DNA of 64,000 bases from Methylorubrum extorquens (GTDB taxonomy: Bacteria > Pseudomonadota > Alphaproteobacteria > Rhizobiales > Beijerinckiaceae): positions 339,501 to 403,500 of the forward strand of contig NZ_JALJXF010000001.1 of NCBI RefSeq assembly GCF_024169925.1. The letters are read 5' to 3'. Of this stretch, positions 27,365-36,520 are shown in pieces (the stretch's first letter is position 1; the number at the start of each line of letters is the position of its first letter). The position numbers and the translations under genes are program-made. Under the pieces are notes generated by a model. It was not told the origin of the DNA. It saw only the letters and a program-made list of their open reading frames with translations, and did no database searches.

Positions 27365-28048
27365 TCAGCCCGGATCGTCGGCGGGCTTCGGCCCCGGCGG
27401 GGCGAACAGGTCGTCGGGCGGGTCGGCGACGACCTTTCCGCCGGCGATGTCGAGGGTCGGCACGAAGGCCTTCGTGAAGGGCATGAGCGCGGTCGGCCCG
27501 CCGGCTGCCGGGCGGATTTCGAGCAGATCGCCGCCGCCGAAGTTCGGCACCGCCACGATGGTGCCGATCACCGTTCCGGCGCCGTCCTCGACGGTCAGGC
27601 CGATCAGGTCGGTGAGGAAGAACTCGTCCTCGTCTTCGACCTCGCCCAGGCGCTCGCGGGCGATGGCGAGGGTGACGCGGTTGAGGGCTTCGGCGCCGCT
27701 GCGGTCGTCCACGCCCTTCACCCGGACGATCAGCAGATCGGGGGAGCTGCCGGGAGCGGGGCGCACGTGGGCGAGTTCGAGGCTGCGCCCGTCGGAGGCA
27801 TGCAGAGGGCCGTAGCCCGCGATCGCCAGCGGTTCGCCGGTATGGGATTTCAGCCGCACTTCGCCGTGCAGCCCGTGCGGCCGGCCGAACTCGCCGAGCA
27901 GAACGAGCCCCGGATCGGGGGAGGCGGGCGGGGGCGGCTTGGCGCCCGGCGGCTTGCGGGCCGAGGTCACGGCTTCCGGCGCGAGGCGGTCGGCGGGGCG
28001 GTCGAACCGCGCAGGTCCGCGCGATGAGGAGCCGGGGCGGCGGGCCAT
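27365..28048 (-). CDS. rimM: ribosome maturation factor RimM
   Basis: 16S rRNA processing factor that binds ribosomal protein S19 and helps mature the 30S head. A PRC-barrel type C-terminal domain ([40 protein letters not shown]) follows the N-terminal RimM barrel ([19 protein letters not shown]). The first ~45 residues are a non-conserved Arg/Pro-rich extension, longer than usual. The ATG with GAGG eight bases upstream is chosen. It is downstream of rpsP, with a hairpin-rich 127-base gap. Confidence 0.93.
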   Translation of the reverse strand: MARRPGSSSRGPARFDRPADRLAPEAVTSARKPPGAKPPPPASPDPGLVLLGEFGRPHGLHGEVRLKSHTGEPLAIAGYGPLHASDGRSLELAHVRPAPGSSPDLLIVRVKGVDDRSGAEALNRVTLAIARERLGEVEDEDEFFLTDLIGLTVEDGAGTVIGTIVAVPNFGGGDLLEIRPAAGGPTALMPFTKAFVPTLDIAGGKVVADPPDDLFAPPGPKPADDPG

Positions 28049-28092
28049 GCAGAGTGCCTCGATGACGGCGCGTTTGTCCCGTCCCCTGACGG

Positions 28093-28165
28093 GGTGGGAG
28101 CGAGGGTGGGGTGGTGCCCAAGGCATCCCCCACCCCGGAAGACCCCTCCCCGCAGGGGGGAGGGG
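28093..28165. repeat. GC-rich hairpins between rpsP and rimM
   Basis: Two inverted repeats: GGTGGGG (about 28106) with CCCCACC (about 28129), and CCCTCCCC (about 28145) with GGGGAGGG (about 28157). They lie between rpsP and rimM on the transcribed strand and may reduce readthrough or be relics of a dispersed palindromic element. Confidence 0.5.
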
Positions 28166-28175
28166 ATCGGAAGAC

Positions 28176-28538
28176 TTACGCCGCGGCGTCTTCGGCCGGG
28201 GCGGCAGCCTTCTCGGCGCGCTTGGCGGCGCGCTCCTTGGCCTTCTCGCCGGGCTCGGCCTTCTGCGGGTTGTTGCGGGTCGGGCGCTTGGCGAGGCCGG
28301 CGGCGTCGAGGAAGCGCAGGACGCGGTCGGTCGGCTGCGCGCCCTTGGCGAGCCAGGACTGGATCTTCTCGTTGTCGAGCACGATCCGGGCCGGATCGTC
28401 CTTGGCCTTCATCGGGTCGTAGGCGCCGACCTTGTCGATGAAGCGGCCGTCGCGGGGAGCGCGGGCGTCGGCGACGACGATGCGGTAGTACGGGCGCTTC
28501 TTGGCGCCGCCGCGGGTAAGACGGATCTTGAGGGACAT
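28176..28538 (-). CDS. rpsP: 30S ribosomal protein S16
   Basis: Small-subunit protein S16, which begins with the family sequence [23 protein letters not shown]. The core is about 80 residues; a C-terminal Ala/Lys/Glu-rich tail of about 35 residues (ending in [10 protein letters not shown]) is typical for alphaproteobacterial S16. The start codon overlaps the stop of the chorismate mutase gene (TGATG), showing translational coupling in the ffh-aroQ-rpsP operon. Confidence 0.98.
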   Translation of the reverse strand: MSLKIRLTRGGAKKRPYYRIVVADARAPRDGRFIDKVGAYDPMKAKDDPARIVLDNEKIQSWLAKGAQPTDRVLRFLDAAGLAKRPTRNNPQKAEPGEKAKERAAKRAEKAAAPAEDAAA

Positions 28539-28885
28539 CAGTCGTTCCTTTCGGTGTCGTGTTTCGCTGGGGTGTTGTGATCGACGCTTTCGGCGATCGT
28601 CCGGTGGTGCCGAATCACTTCCTTGACCACGAAGGCGAGGAACTTCTCGGCGAAATCGGGGTCGAGCTTGGCATCGACCGCGAGATTTCTCAGGCGCTTG
28701 ACCTGACGCGCCTCCCGATCCGGATCGGAGGGAGGCAGACCCTTGCGGGCCTTCAACTCGCCGACCCGCTGCGTGCAGCGGAAGCGTTCGGCGAGCAGAT
28801 GGATGAGCGCGGCATCGAAGTTGTCGATGCTCTCACGCAGGCTTGCCAGCTCGGGATCGATCCCCTGTGCAGACAAGACCGTCAT
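28538..28885 (-). CDS. chorismate mutase (AroQ class)
   Basis: An all-helical AroQ-type chorismate mutase of 115 residues that rearranges chorismate to prephenate for phenylalanine and tyrosine. The pattern [23 protein letters not shown] opens the long first helix, followed by R...[19 protein letters not shown] and the C-terminal helix [13 protein letters not shown]. Its start overlaps the ffh stop by four bases (ATGA), and its stop overlaps rpsP. This insertion of a chorismate mutase between ffh and rpsP recurs in alphaproteobacteria. Confidence 0.92.
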   Translation of the reverse strand: MTVLSAQGIDPELASLRESIDNFDAALIHLLAERFRCTQRVGELKARKGLPPSDPDREARQVKRLRNLAVDAKLDPDFAEKFLAFVVKEVIRHHRTIAESVDHNTPAKHDTERND

Positions 28886-30444
28886 TTCTTCTTACCCGGC
28901 AGGAAGCCGCCGAGGCCCGGCATCTTCGGTCCGCCTAAGCCCGGCAGGCCCGGCATCTTGCCGCCGCCGAGGCCGGCGGGCATCGGCGGGAGCTTGCCGC
29001 CGAATTGCTTCTCGATTTCGGCGATCTGCTCCGGCGTCGGCTCGGGCATGCCCGGCGGCAGCTTCATGCCCCCCGGCAACCCGCCGGGCATGCCGCCGCC
29101 CAACCCGAACATGTTGCCGAGCGCCTGGCCGATGCCGCCGCGCTTGCCCGAGCCCAGCGACTTCATCATGTCGGCCATGGTCCGGTGCATCTTGAGGAGC
29201 TTGTTGATCTCCTCGACCTTGACGCCGGCACCCGCCGCGATGCGCTTCTTACGGCTGTTCTTGAGGAGGTCGGGATTCTTGCGCTCGCCCGGCGTCATCG
29301 AGGAGATGATGGCGCGCTGGCGCTTGAACATCTTCTCGTCGAGGTTGGCGCCTTCGACCTGCTTCTTCATCTGCCCCATGCCGGGCAGCATCCCCATCAG
29401 GCCGCCGATGCCGCCCATCTTCTCCATCTGGGCGAGCTGCATCGACAGGTCTTCGAGGTCGAACTTGCCCTTCCGCATCTTCTCGGCGGTGCGCAGGGCC
29501 TGCTCGTGGTCGATCGTCTCGGCCGCCTTCTCGACGAGCGAGACGATGTCGCCCATGCCGAGGATGCGGTTGGCCACCCGCTGCGGGTGGAATTCCTCCA
29601 GCGCATCGACCTTCTCGCCGACGCCGACGAGCTTGATCGGCTTGCCCGTGACAGCGCGCATGGAGAGCGCCGCGCCGCCGCGGGAATCGCCGTCCATGCG
29701 GGTCAGCACGATGCCGGTGACGCCGAGGCGCTCGTCGAAGGCGCGCGCGGTGTTGACCGCGTCCTGGCCGGTGAGCGCGTCGGCCACCAGCAGGACTTCG
29801 TGGGGGTTCGTCGCCGCCTTGACCTCGGCGGCCTCGTTCATCAGGCCCTCGTCGACCGTGGTGCGGCCGGCGGTGTCGAGCATCACCACGTCGAAGCCGC
29901 CGAGCCGGGCGGCCTCCATGGCACGCCGGGCGATCTGCACCGCCGACTGGCCGGCGACGATCGGCAGGCTCTCGACCTCGACCTGCTTGGCGAGCACCGC
30001 CAACTGCTCCATCGCCGCGGGACGCCGCGTATCGAGGGAGGCGAGCAGCACCCGGCGCTTGTCGCGCTGGTTCAGCCGCCGGGCGATCTTGGCCGTGGTA
30101 GTCGTCTTGCCCGAGCCCTGGAGGCCGACCATGAGGATGGCGACGGGGGCCGGTGCGTTGAGATCGACGACGCTGGCATCGGTGCCGAGCATCGCGATGA
30201 GCTCGTCGTTGACGATCTTCACGACCATCTGGCCGGGCGTCACCGACTTGAGCACGACGGCGCCAACCGCCTTCTCGCGCACCTTGTCGGTGAACGCGCG
30301 CACCACCTCCAGCGCCACGTCGGCTTCGAGGAGCGCGCGGCGCACCTCGCGCATGGCGGCGGTGACGTCGGCCTCCGTCAGCGCGCCGCGGCGCGTCAGG
30401 CCGGAGAGGATACCGGAGAGGCGGTCGGAAAGGCCTTCGAACAT
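28882..30444 (-). CDS. ffh: signal recognition particle protein
   Basis: SRP54 homologue that binds 4.5S RNA and signal sequences and delivers ribosomes to FtsY. The N domain is at about residues 1-90. The GTPase domain has GLQGSGKTTTTAKIA (about 107), LDTAGRTTVDEGLMNE and GVGEKVDALEEFHP. The Met-rich M domain runs from about 325 to the end (MGGIGGLMGMLPGMGQMKKQ, MLP- and GGMPGG-rich tail). Its length of 520 residues includes a Gly/Pro/Lys-rich C-terminal extension. It heads the aroQ-rpsP-rimM operon. Confidence 0.97.
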   Translation of the reverse strand: MFEGLSDRLSGILSGLTRRGALTEADVTAAMREVRRALLEADVALEVVRAFTDKVREKAVGAVVLKSVTPGQMVVKIVNDELIAMLGTDASVVDLNAPAPVAILMVGLQGSGKTTTTAKIARRLNQRDKRRVLLASLDTRRPAAMEQLAVLAKQVEVESLPIVAGQSAVQIARRAMEAARLGGFDVVMLDTAGRTTVDEGLMNEAAEVKAATNPHEVLLVADALTGQDAVNTARAFDERLGVTGIVLTRMDGDSRGGAALSMRAVTGKPIKLVGVGEKVDALEEFHPQRVANRILGMGDIVSLVEKAAETIDHEQALRTAEKMRKGKFDLEDLSMQLAQMEKMGGIGGLMGMLPGMGQMKKQVEGANLDEKMFKRQRAIISSMTPGERKNPDLLKNSRKKRIAAGAGVKVEEINKLLKMHRTMADMMKSLGSGKRGGIGQALGNMFGLGGGMPGGLPGGMKLPPGMPEPTPEQIAEIEKQFGGKLPPMPAGLGGGKMPGLPGLGGPKMPGLGGFLPGKKK

Positions 30445-30462
30445 CTGTCGCGTCAGCCTGGG

Positions 30463-30684
30463 CTACTGGTGAAGGCCGGCATTGGCCACGCGGCGCGCAC
30501 GAAGTGCATCCTCGAAGGACGCCACCGCGCGGGCGAACTTGTCCCGGCACGACGCATCGCAGAAGCCGACCACGGCACCGTTGTAGAGGGTCAGCGCCTC
30601 GGGCACGATCGGCTTGCCCGACCACGGGCAGAGGTCGTTGACCGCATCCTCGATGCGCAGGGTGGTGTCGTTCGCGGGCGCCAT
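30463..30684 (-). CDS. small YHS/TRASH-like metal-binding protein
   Basis: A 73-residue protein whose core has DLCPWSGKPIVPEA, LYNGAVVGFCDASCRDKF. That is the CP-x-SGKP ... FC-x3-C arrangement of YHS/TRASH-type metal-binding domains. It probably binds a transition metal or acts as a small sensor or chaperone. The start is the ATG before APANDTTLR; the upstream frame extension looks non-coding. It lies just upstream of ffh on the same strand with an 18-base gap and may belong to the same transcript. Confidence 0.68.
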   Translation of the reverse strand: MAPANDTTLRIEDAVNDLCPWSGKPIVPEALTLYNGAVVGFCDASCRDKFARAVASFEDALRARRVANAGLHQ

Positions 30685-30992
30685 GGCAGGGCTCGTTTGA
30701 CGCTTCGGCGCACGCTCGGCAACGACAAGGGCGCCCGAGGGCGCACACGCGCTGTCGGACGTTGACCTCCGGCCCCTCGGACCGGTCGGCGGCTCATCGT
30801 GACGTTCGAACGTCGAAATGGAGCCGGGCGGATAGGCCGTGTACCGCTTCAAGTCAATCCCGAGGGCGCGTGGACCGATGCGGGACTGTACCCGAAACGG
30901 ACGTCAGCGAAGGTTTAAGCTTTACGCTTCGTTAAGCATGTTCGGGTCTGATGCCTGTCAACGCACCGCTGGAGGTGCCCGAGGACTACCCG

Positions 30993-31457
30993 ATGTCGGA
31001 ACCCGCGCGACAGGCCCCGTCTCCCGAGCCCGGTCTCCGGACTCCCGCTGCCACCGCGCCGCTGCGGGATTGGCTCACCACCATGCGCACCGCCGTGTCC
31101 GAGACGCACGCCGTCGAGGCGCGCGAGCCGGAGCCCGCTCCCGCCGCGCCGGAAGCCGAGATGCGCAGCAGCGGTTGGTCGCCCCGCCTCGTCTCCGTCG
31201 CCGCAAAATCGGCCGAGGCCGCCGACGAGGACGTGGCCGAGATCATGGCCGAGAACATGATGCTGAAGGCCCGGCTCCGGGTCGAATCCGAGCGCCGCGA
31301 CGAGCTTCAGGTCATCCTGGCCCAGGAAATCCGCGAGCTGCGCGCCCACATCGCCGAAGAGGTCGGCAAGATGGAGGACCTGCGGACCGAGCGCGACCTC
31401 TGGCGCGCCCGCTGCGAGGCCCTGGCCGCACCGCTGTTTCAGGTTCAGCACCGCTGA
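30993..31457 (+). CDS. coiled-coil protein, unknown function
   Basis: A 154-residue protein with no recognised family. The N-terminal half is Pro/Ala/Glu-rich and likely disordered. The C-terminal half (about residues 75-150) is a strong coiled coil (AENMMLKARLRVESERRDEL, EIRELRAHIAEEVGKMEDLR). The ATG is chosen for GAGG eight bases upstream; an in-frame ATG 42 bases earlier is possible. Normal codon use and a strong terminator directly after it support it as a real gene. Confidence 0.65.
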   Translation: MSEPARQAPSPEPGLRTPAATAPLRDWLTTMRTAVSETHAVEAREPEPAPAAPEAEMRSSGWSPRLVSVAAKSAEAADEDVAEIMAENMMLKARLRVESERRDELQVILAQEIRELRAHIAEEVGKMEDLRTERDLWRARCEALAAPLFQVQHR

Positions 31458-31482
31458 ACTGCTCGAGTGACCCTGAAAATGC

Positions 31483-31510
31483 GAAGGGCCGCCCCGAGGG
31501 GCGGCCCTTC
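31483..31510. terminator. strong bidirectional hairpin terminator
   Basis: Perfect 12-base arms GAAGGGCCGCCC and GGGCGGCCCTTC around a CGAG loop. It lies 25 bases after the coiled-coil protein gene and about 50 bases downstream (minus strand) of the candidate 22-codon gene, so it could end both. Confidence 0.85.
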
Positions 31511-31561
31511 CATTGTCGAACCGGTCAGTCCGACGAAACCTGCTGAGATCCCGCGGGTGCG

Positions 31562-31630
31562 TTAGGCGCACACGCCGGAGGCAACAGTCCAGGTCTTGGT
31601 CGTCGGCGACGGCTGATGACAATGAGACAC
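31562..31630 (-). CDS. candidate 22-residue small protein or leader peptide
   Basis: A GTG-initiated frame of 22 codons plus TAA, starting MSHCHQ and ending SGVCA, with H-C-H and a C-terminal Cys. Its ribosome site, AAAGGAGGTGATCC, is complementary to essentially the whole 3' tail of 16S rRNA, with 7 bases from GGAGG to GTG. It has its own downstream terminator at 31483-31510. It is not in a known family that I recognise. It could be a regulatory leader, a modified-peptide precursor or a small stress protein. Chance occurrence of such a long ribosome match is possible, since the other strand then reads like a 16S 3' end. Confidence 0.5.
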   Translation of the reverse strand: MSHCHQPSPTTKTWTVASGVCA

Positions 31631-31639
31631 TGGATCACC

Positions 31640-31980
31640 TCCTTTCGTTCGTTGCGGATGAGCCCAAGGTAGGGGCGATTTCCGCCATGCGAAAGGCCCC
31701 CGGCGGCCTATCCGGTGCGTTGTCTCGCCGCGGTGCAGCATGCCGTTTTGGTTTCCTATCCGGCCTCCGGCACCGGGGCCCGCTTCCGCGGCCTCAGGCT
31801 ATCGCTCCGCTCGACGCTTTCCGGCGCTTAAGCCCTAAAGAGCCCGCTCCGCGCGATGCTCTTCGCCCCAACGAGCCGCGATGCGGCTTCGCGCGACGGC
31901 CCTGTCCCCCTATGCCGCTGGCCGACGGACGACGAGGCGCCTAAAGAGGGCGCCCGTCAGCATCGGGCCCTTCAGCCGCC
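31640..31980. other. gene-free stretch before the Rieske oxygenase gene
   Basis: About 340 bases in which I see no convincing gene, only a short AGGCCCCCGGCGGCCT palindrome near 31692-31707. It should hold the promoter of the minus-strand small gene and of the oxygenase gene, but no clear -35/-10 pair was found. Confidence 0.4.
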
Positions 31981-33066
31981 ATGTCCTCCGCCGCCGCCCC
32001 ACGCATCCCCGCCGACGACGCCCTCGATCCGCGCGCCATGCGCGAGCCGTTATCGAGCGCATGGTACTGCGCCGGCCGAGCCTCGGCGGTCGCCGGCGGC
32101 AAGATGCGGGCGGTCGCGCTCAACGGCGAGCAGGTCGTGCTCGGCCGGGCGAAGGATGGCAGCCTGTTCGCCCTGCGCGACCGCTGCCCCCATCGCGGCA
32201 TGGCGCTGTCCAAGGGCCGGTTCGACGGCGACACGCTGATGTGTCCGTTCCACGGCTGGCGCTTCGGCACCGACGGGCGCTGCCGCGACGTACCGACGCT
32301 CTCCGCGCACGACGCTTCCGACTTCTCGCGCATCGCGGTCCAGCGCTTTCCCATCGTCGAGAGCGCCGGCTTCCTCTGGGTGAACCCGCATCTCGGCCCC
32401 GCCGACCCGGCCGCCGTGCCGGCGGTGCCCGCCCTCGATTTCGAGCCGGCCGGCTGCCTCGTGCTCGAATTGGAGGTCGAGGCCTCGTTCGACCTGACGA
32501 CGCTGAGCCTCGTCGATCCGGGCCATGTCGCCTTCGTCCACGACACGTGGTGGTTCCGGCCCTCGAAGGAACTGCGAGAGAAGGTGAAGACCTTCCAGCC
32601 CGTGCCGCACGGCTTCGTCATGACGAGCCATGCCACGACGACGAGTTCGCCGGTCTACCGCCTGCTCGGCGGCGCACCGGAGGTCGAGATCGAGTTCCGC
32701 CTGCCCGGCGTGCGGCTGGAGCGGATCAAGGCGGGCACGAAGCGCGTGGCGAACTACACCTTCGCCACGCCGATGGGGCCCAACCGGACGATGCTGACCA
32801 ACGCGCTCTACTGGAGCTTGCCGGCGCTCAACCTCCTTAAGCCGATCGCCAAGCCGCTGATGCGCCAGTTCCTGACCCAGGATCAGCAGGTGCTCCAGCA
32901 CGCGCAGGCGGGCCTCGACCGCAAGCCGACCATGGTGCTGCTCGGCCAGGGCGATCTGCCCTCGCAATGGTATTTCCGCCTTAAGCGCGAGGCCCTGGAG
33001 GCAGCGCGCGAGAGCCGCCCCTTCTCCAACCCGCTGACCCGCCAGGAACTGCGCTGGCGCTCCTGA
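31981..33066 (+). CDS. Rieske non-heme iron oxygenase, alpha-subunit type
   Basis: A 361-residue mononuclear-iron oxygenase. The Rieske [2Fe-2S] cluster motif is CPHRG (about residues 70-74) and CPFHGW (about 88-93). The catalytic domain carries the D-x2-H-x4-H iron site in VDPGHVAFVH (about residues 178-187). This is the vanillate-demethylase/PAO-like single-component oxygenase group that needs a separate reductase, which is not adjacent. The substrate cannot be told; hydroxylation or O-demethylation of a cyclic compound is the family reaction. The MBL hydrolase gene 49 bases downstream may act in the same pathway. Confidence 0.88.
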   Translation: MSSAAAPRIPADDALDPRAMREPLSSAWYCAGRASAVAGGKMRAVALNGEQVVLGRAKDGSLFALRDRCPHRGMALSKGRFDGDTLMCPFHGWRFGTDGRCRDVPTLSAHDASDFSRIAVQRFPIVESAGFLWVNPHLGPADPAAVPAVPALDFEPAGCLVLELEVEASFDLTTLSLVDPGHVAFVHDTWWFRPSKELREKVKTFQPVPHGFVMTSHATTTSSPVYRLLGGAPEVEIEFRLPGVRLERIKAGTKRVANYTFATPMGPNRTMLTNALYWSLPALNLLKPIAKPLMRQFLTQDQQVLQHAQAGLDRKPTMVLLGQGDLPSQWYFRLKREALEAARESRPFSNPLTRQELRWRS

Positions 33067-33115
33067 GGCCCTGCGCCGCGCTTGAACCACGGACCGGACG
33101 GGCCATCTTGGCCGT

Positions 33116-34177
33116 ATGAAGAAGCGTGGCCTGCTCACGGTCGCCAGCGCGGCCACGGTGATGACCCTCGGGGGTGTCGGCTACGCCGCGCATCGCCGGG
33201 GCAAGAACCCCTATTACCGCGGCCCCCAGAGCGCGCATTTCGATGGCTTGCGCTTCCACGCCCCGAACCAGCCGCCCGACAAGTCGCTCTCCGACCTCGC
33301 CCGCTGGCGCCGGACCGGCAAGCCCGAGGCGTGGCCGTCAAGCTTCCCGAGCCCGTTTCCCGCCGACAAACCCCCGGAGCGGTTCGAGGGGCTTCGCGTC
33401 GTGCTGATCGGACATGCGAGCTACCTGTTCCAGGTCGCGGGCCGCAACATCCTGGTCGATCCGGTCTATGCCAAGCGCGCGAGCCCGGTCCGCTTTGCCG
33501 GGCCGAAGCGGGTCAACGCGCAGGGCGTCGCCTATGCCGACCTGCCGCCGATCGATGCGGTGCTGATCACCCACAACCACTACGACCATCTCGACGGGCC
33601 GACGATCGCCCGCCTGTGGCAGGATCATCAACCGCTGATCGTCGCCCCGCTCGGCAACGACGCGATCCTGCGCGGCTACGACGAGACCATGCATGTCGAG
33701 ACCCGCGACTGGGGCGAGTCGGTCGATCTCGGCGCCGGTATCACCGTGCATCTGACGCCGGCCAACCACTGGTCGGCGCGCGGCCTCAACGACCGGCGCA
33801 TGGCCCTGTGGTGCGCCTTCCTGCTGACGACGCCCCGCGGCGTCCACTACCATGTCGGCGATACCGGCCTCGGCGATGGCGCGATCTTCCGGGACATCCG
33901 CGCCCGGTTCGGCCCGCCCCGTCTCGCGACTCTGCCGATCGGCGCCTACGAACCGCGCTGGTTCATGCAGCCGCAGCACATGAACCCGGCCGACGCGGTG
34001 GAGGCGCTGAGCCTCCTCGGCGCCGATCAGGCGCTTGGCCACCATTGGGGCACGTTCAAGCTGACGGACGAGGGCATCGAGCGTCCCGTTGAGGCGCTGG
34101 GCGAAGCGCTGACGGCGGCCGCACTTGCGCCGGAGCGGTTCCTGGCGCTGCGGCCTGGGCAGGTCTGGGAAGGGTAG
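33116..34177 (+). CDS. metallo-beta-lactamase fold hydrolase, NAPE-PLD-like
   Basis: A 353-residue MBL-fold hydrolase. The dinuclear metal site is shown by THNHYDHLDG (HxHxDH), PANHWSARG, the GDTG aspartate and the late GHHWGTF histidine. Together they match the N-acyl-phosphatidylethanolamine phospholipase D-like/UlaG-like subgroup. The N-terminus (LLTVASAATVMTLGGVGYAA) is a membrane anchor or signal peptide. It follows the Rieske oxygenase gene closely in the same direction. The substrate is unknown; a lipid phosphodiester is a guess from the subgroup. Confidence 0.86.
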   Translation: MKKRGLLTVASAATVMTLGGVGYAAHRRGKNPYYRGPQSAHFDGLRFHAPNQPPDKSLSDLARWRRTGKPEAWPSSFPSPFPADKPPERFEGLRVVLIGHASYLFQVAGRNILVDPVYAKRASPVRFAGPKRVNAQGVAYADLPPIDAVLITHNHYDHLDGPTIARLWQDHQPLIVAPLGNDAILRGYDETMHVETRDWGESVDLGAGITVHLTPANHWSARGLNDRRMALWCAFLLTTPRGVHYHVGDTGLGDGAIFRDIRARFGPPRLATLPIGAYEPRWFMQPQHMNPADAVEALSLLGADQALGHHWGTFKLTDEGIERPVEALGEALTAAALAPERFLALRPGQVWEG

Positions 34178-34202
34178 CGGTCGCCGATCGGGATCGCCCG
34201 GT

Positions 34203-35093
34203 TCACCCGACGTCGTCCGGCTCCTGTCGTCGGTTGCCGGATTGACGGCTCGCCAGCGTGATCCCCGCCGAAGCCGCCACGATGCAGGCGATGGCCCCGC
34301 CCTGCATCGGAGTCAGCCGCTCGCCGAGCAGGGCGAGGGCGGCCACCGACGCGACGGCCGGCTCCAGGCTCATCAGCACCCCGAAGGCCGGGCGGGGCAG
34401 GCACGTGAGGGCGAACATTTCGAGCGAGTAGGGCAGGGCGCTCGACAGGATCGCGATGACGAGACCTGTTATGAGCGTCGCCGGGGTGAACAGGTCGCCG
34501 CCGGCTTCCACGAGGCCCACCGGTGCGACGACGAGGGCGGCGACCAGCATGCCGAGCGACACCGCCCGCCCGCCGCCGGCCCGGCCGGCGCGCTGGCCGA
34601 ACACGATGTAGGCCGCCCAGCATAGGCCCGCGCCGAGAGCCAGCGCCGCACCCGTCGGATCGAGGGTGCTCGCCTCGCCCAGCGGCAGCAGCAGGCCGAG
34701 CCCGAGCACCGCGAGGCCGATCCAGGCGAAATCGCGGGCCCGGCGCGAGCCCGCCAACGCCACGGCGAGCGGACCGGTGAACTCGATGGCCACCGCGATC
34801 CCGAGCGGGATCGTGCGGAGCGAGAGATAGAACAGCAGGTTCATGAGCCCGAGCGCCGCGCCGTAGAGCGCGATGGCGCCGATCTCGCCTCGTTCGAGAC
34901 TGCGCCGCCACGGCCGCCAGACCGCGAGCAGGATCAGTGCCGAGAAGCCGACGCGGAGCGTGGTGACGCCTGCCGCGCCGACGACCGGAAACAGCCCCTT
35001 GGCCAAAGCGGCGCCGCTCTGGATCGAGACCATCCCCGCCAGGAGGGCGAGGATCGGCAGGGCGATGTCGGGCGCGGCGTTGCGTCCGCGCAC
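34203..35093 (-). CDS. EamA/RhtA-type amino-acid or metabolite exporter
   Basis: A 296-residue inner-membrane transporter with ten hydrophobic helices in two EamA repeats. It is closest in feel to RhtA (threonine/homoserine export): SIQSGAALAKGLFPVVGAAGVTTLRVGFSALIL and the second-repeat ALPYSLEMFALTCLPRPAFGVLMSLEPAVA. The GTG start lies three bases after the hslU stop. A longer frame running upstream into hslU is an overlap artefact. Tight spacing suggests it is co-transcribed after hslVU. Confidence 0.88.
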   Translation of the reverse strand: MRGRNAAPDIALPILALLAGMVSIQSGAALAKGLFPVVGAAGVTTLRVGFSALILLAVWRPWRRSLERGEIGAIALYGAALGLMNLLFYLSLRTIPLGIAVAIEFTGPLAVALAGSRRARDFAWIGLAVLGLGLLLPLGEASTLDPTGAALALGAGLCWAAYIVFGQRAGRAGGGRAVSLGMLVAALVVAPVGLVEAGGDLFTPATLITGLVIAILSSALPYSLEMFALTCLPRPAFGVLMSLEPAVASVAALALLGERLTPMQGGAIACIVAASAGITLASRQSGNRRQEPDDVG

Positions 35094-35095
35094 GG

Positions 35096-36409
35096 TCAGA
35101 GGATGAAGCGGCTGAGATCCGCGTTCGCGGCCAGATCCTCGACGCGATCGCGCACATAGGCCGCATCGATCGGCACCGTCTCGCCGGAGCGGTCGGTGGC
35201 CGTGAACGAGATCTCGTCGATCACCCGTTCCAGCACCGTCTGCAGGCGGCGGGCGCCGATATTCTCCACCGAGCCGTTCACCTCGACGGCGACACGGGCC
35301 AACGCGTCGATGGCATCCTCGGTGAAGTCGAGGGTGACGCCCTCCGTCTCCATCAGCGCCACCGTCTGCTTGATGAGGCTTGCCTCGGTCGCGGTGAGGA
35401 TCTGCTTGAAATCCTCGACGGTCAGCGGCTGCAACTCGACGCGGATCGGCAGGCGGCCCTGCAATTCGGGCAGGAGATCCGAGGGCTTCGAGACGTGGAA
35501 GGCGCCGGATGCGATGAACAGGATGTGGTCGGTCTTCACCGGCCCATGCTTGGTCGCAACCGTGGTGCCCTCGATCAGGGGCAGCAGATCGCGCTGCACG
35601 CCCTCGCGGGAGACGTCGGCGCCCGAGCGGCCCTCGCGGGCGCAAATCTTGTCGATCTCGTCGAGGAAGACGATGCCGTTATCCTCGACCTCGCGGATCG
35701 CCTCGCGGGTCAGCGCGTCGTCGTCCACGAGCTTGTCGCTCTCCTCGGCGATCAGCGGCGCGTAGGCCTCCGCCACCGTGATGCGGCGCGGCTTGCCGCG
35801 CTGGCCGCCGAGCGCCTTGCCCAGCATGTCGGAGATGTTGATCGCGCCCATCGATGCGCCCGGCATTCCGGGGATCTCGAACATCGGCATGCCCTGCGAA
35901 CCGGACGGGGCCAGCTCGATCTCGACCTCCTTGTCGTCGAGTTCGCTCGCCCGCAGCTTCTTGCGGAAGCTTTCGCGCGTCGCTTGGCTCGCGGTCGGCC
36001 CGACCAGGGCGTCGAGGATGCGCGATTCGGCGGCTGCTTCCGCCTTGGCCTTCACCGCCTTGCGCTTCTCCTCCCGCGTCAGGCCGATGCCGACCTCCAC
36101 GAGGTCGCGCACGATCTGCTCCACGTCGCGGCCGACATAGCCGACCTCCGTGAACTTGGTCGCCTCGATCTTGAGGAAGGGCGCACCCGCGAGCCGGGCG
36201 AGGCGCCGGGCGATCTCGGTCTTGCCGCAGCCCGTCGGGCCGATCATCAGGATGTTCTTGGGCGCCACCTCGTCCCGCAGCGGCCCTTTCAGTTGCTGGC
36301 GCCGCCAACGGTTGCGCAAGGCGATCGCGACCGCGCGCTTGGCGTCCTTCTGGCCGACGATGAAGCGGTCGAGCTCGGAGACGATCTCGCGGGGAGAGAA
36401 GGTGGTCAT
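35096..36409 (-). CDS. hslU: HslU, ATPase subunit of the HslVU protease
   Basis: AAA+ unfoldase that feeds substrates into the HslV peptidase. The N-terminus [33 protein letters not shown] is diagnostic. Walker [10 protein letters not shown] is at about residues 53-61, Walker [12 protein letters not shown] near 250, and [18 protein letters not shown] in the sensor-2 region. The C-terminus DLSRFIL ends in the conserved tail that docks into HslV. At 437 residues it is full length. hslV lies upstream on the same strand. Confidence 0.98.
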
Positions 36410-36520
36410 CGGGCTCCTGCGGCCGTTTTTTTGGGACGTGTGGGGCGGCGCGTCGGGCGCGGGGCCTTCCCCACGAACGATCTAAGCGGGCGAGTCCCGG
36501 CTTTCCAGGGAGCGCGGCCC

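Noticed and set aside
34203..35645. 480-codon version of the EamA exporter
   Set aside because: The first 184 codons lie inside hslU in another frame and show antisense-like composition; the transporter fold begins at the GTG at 35093.
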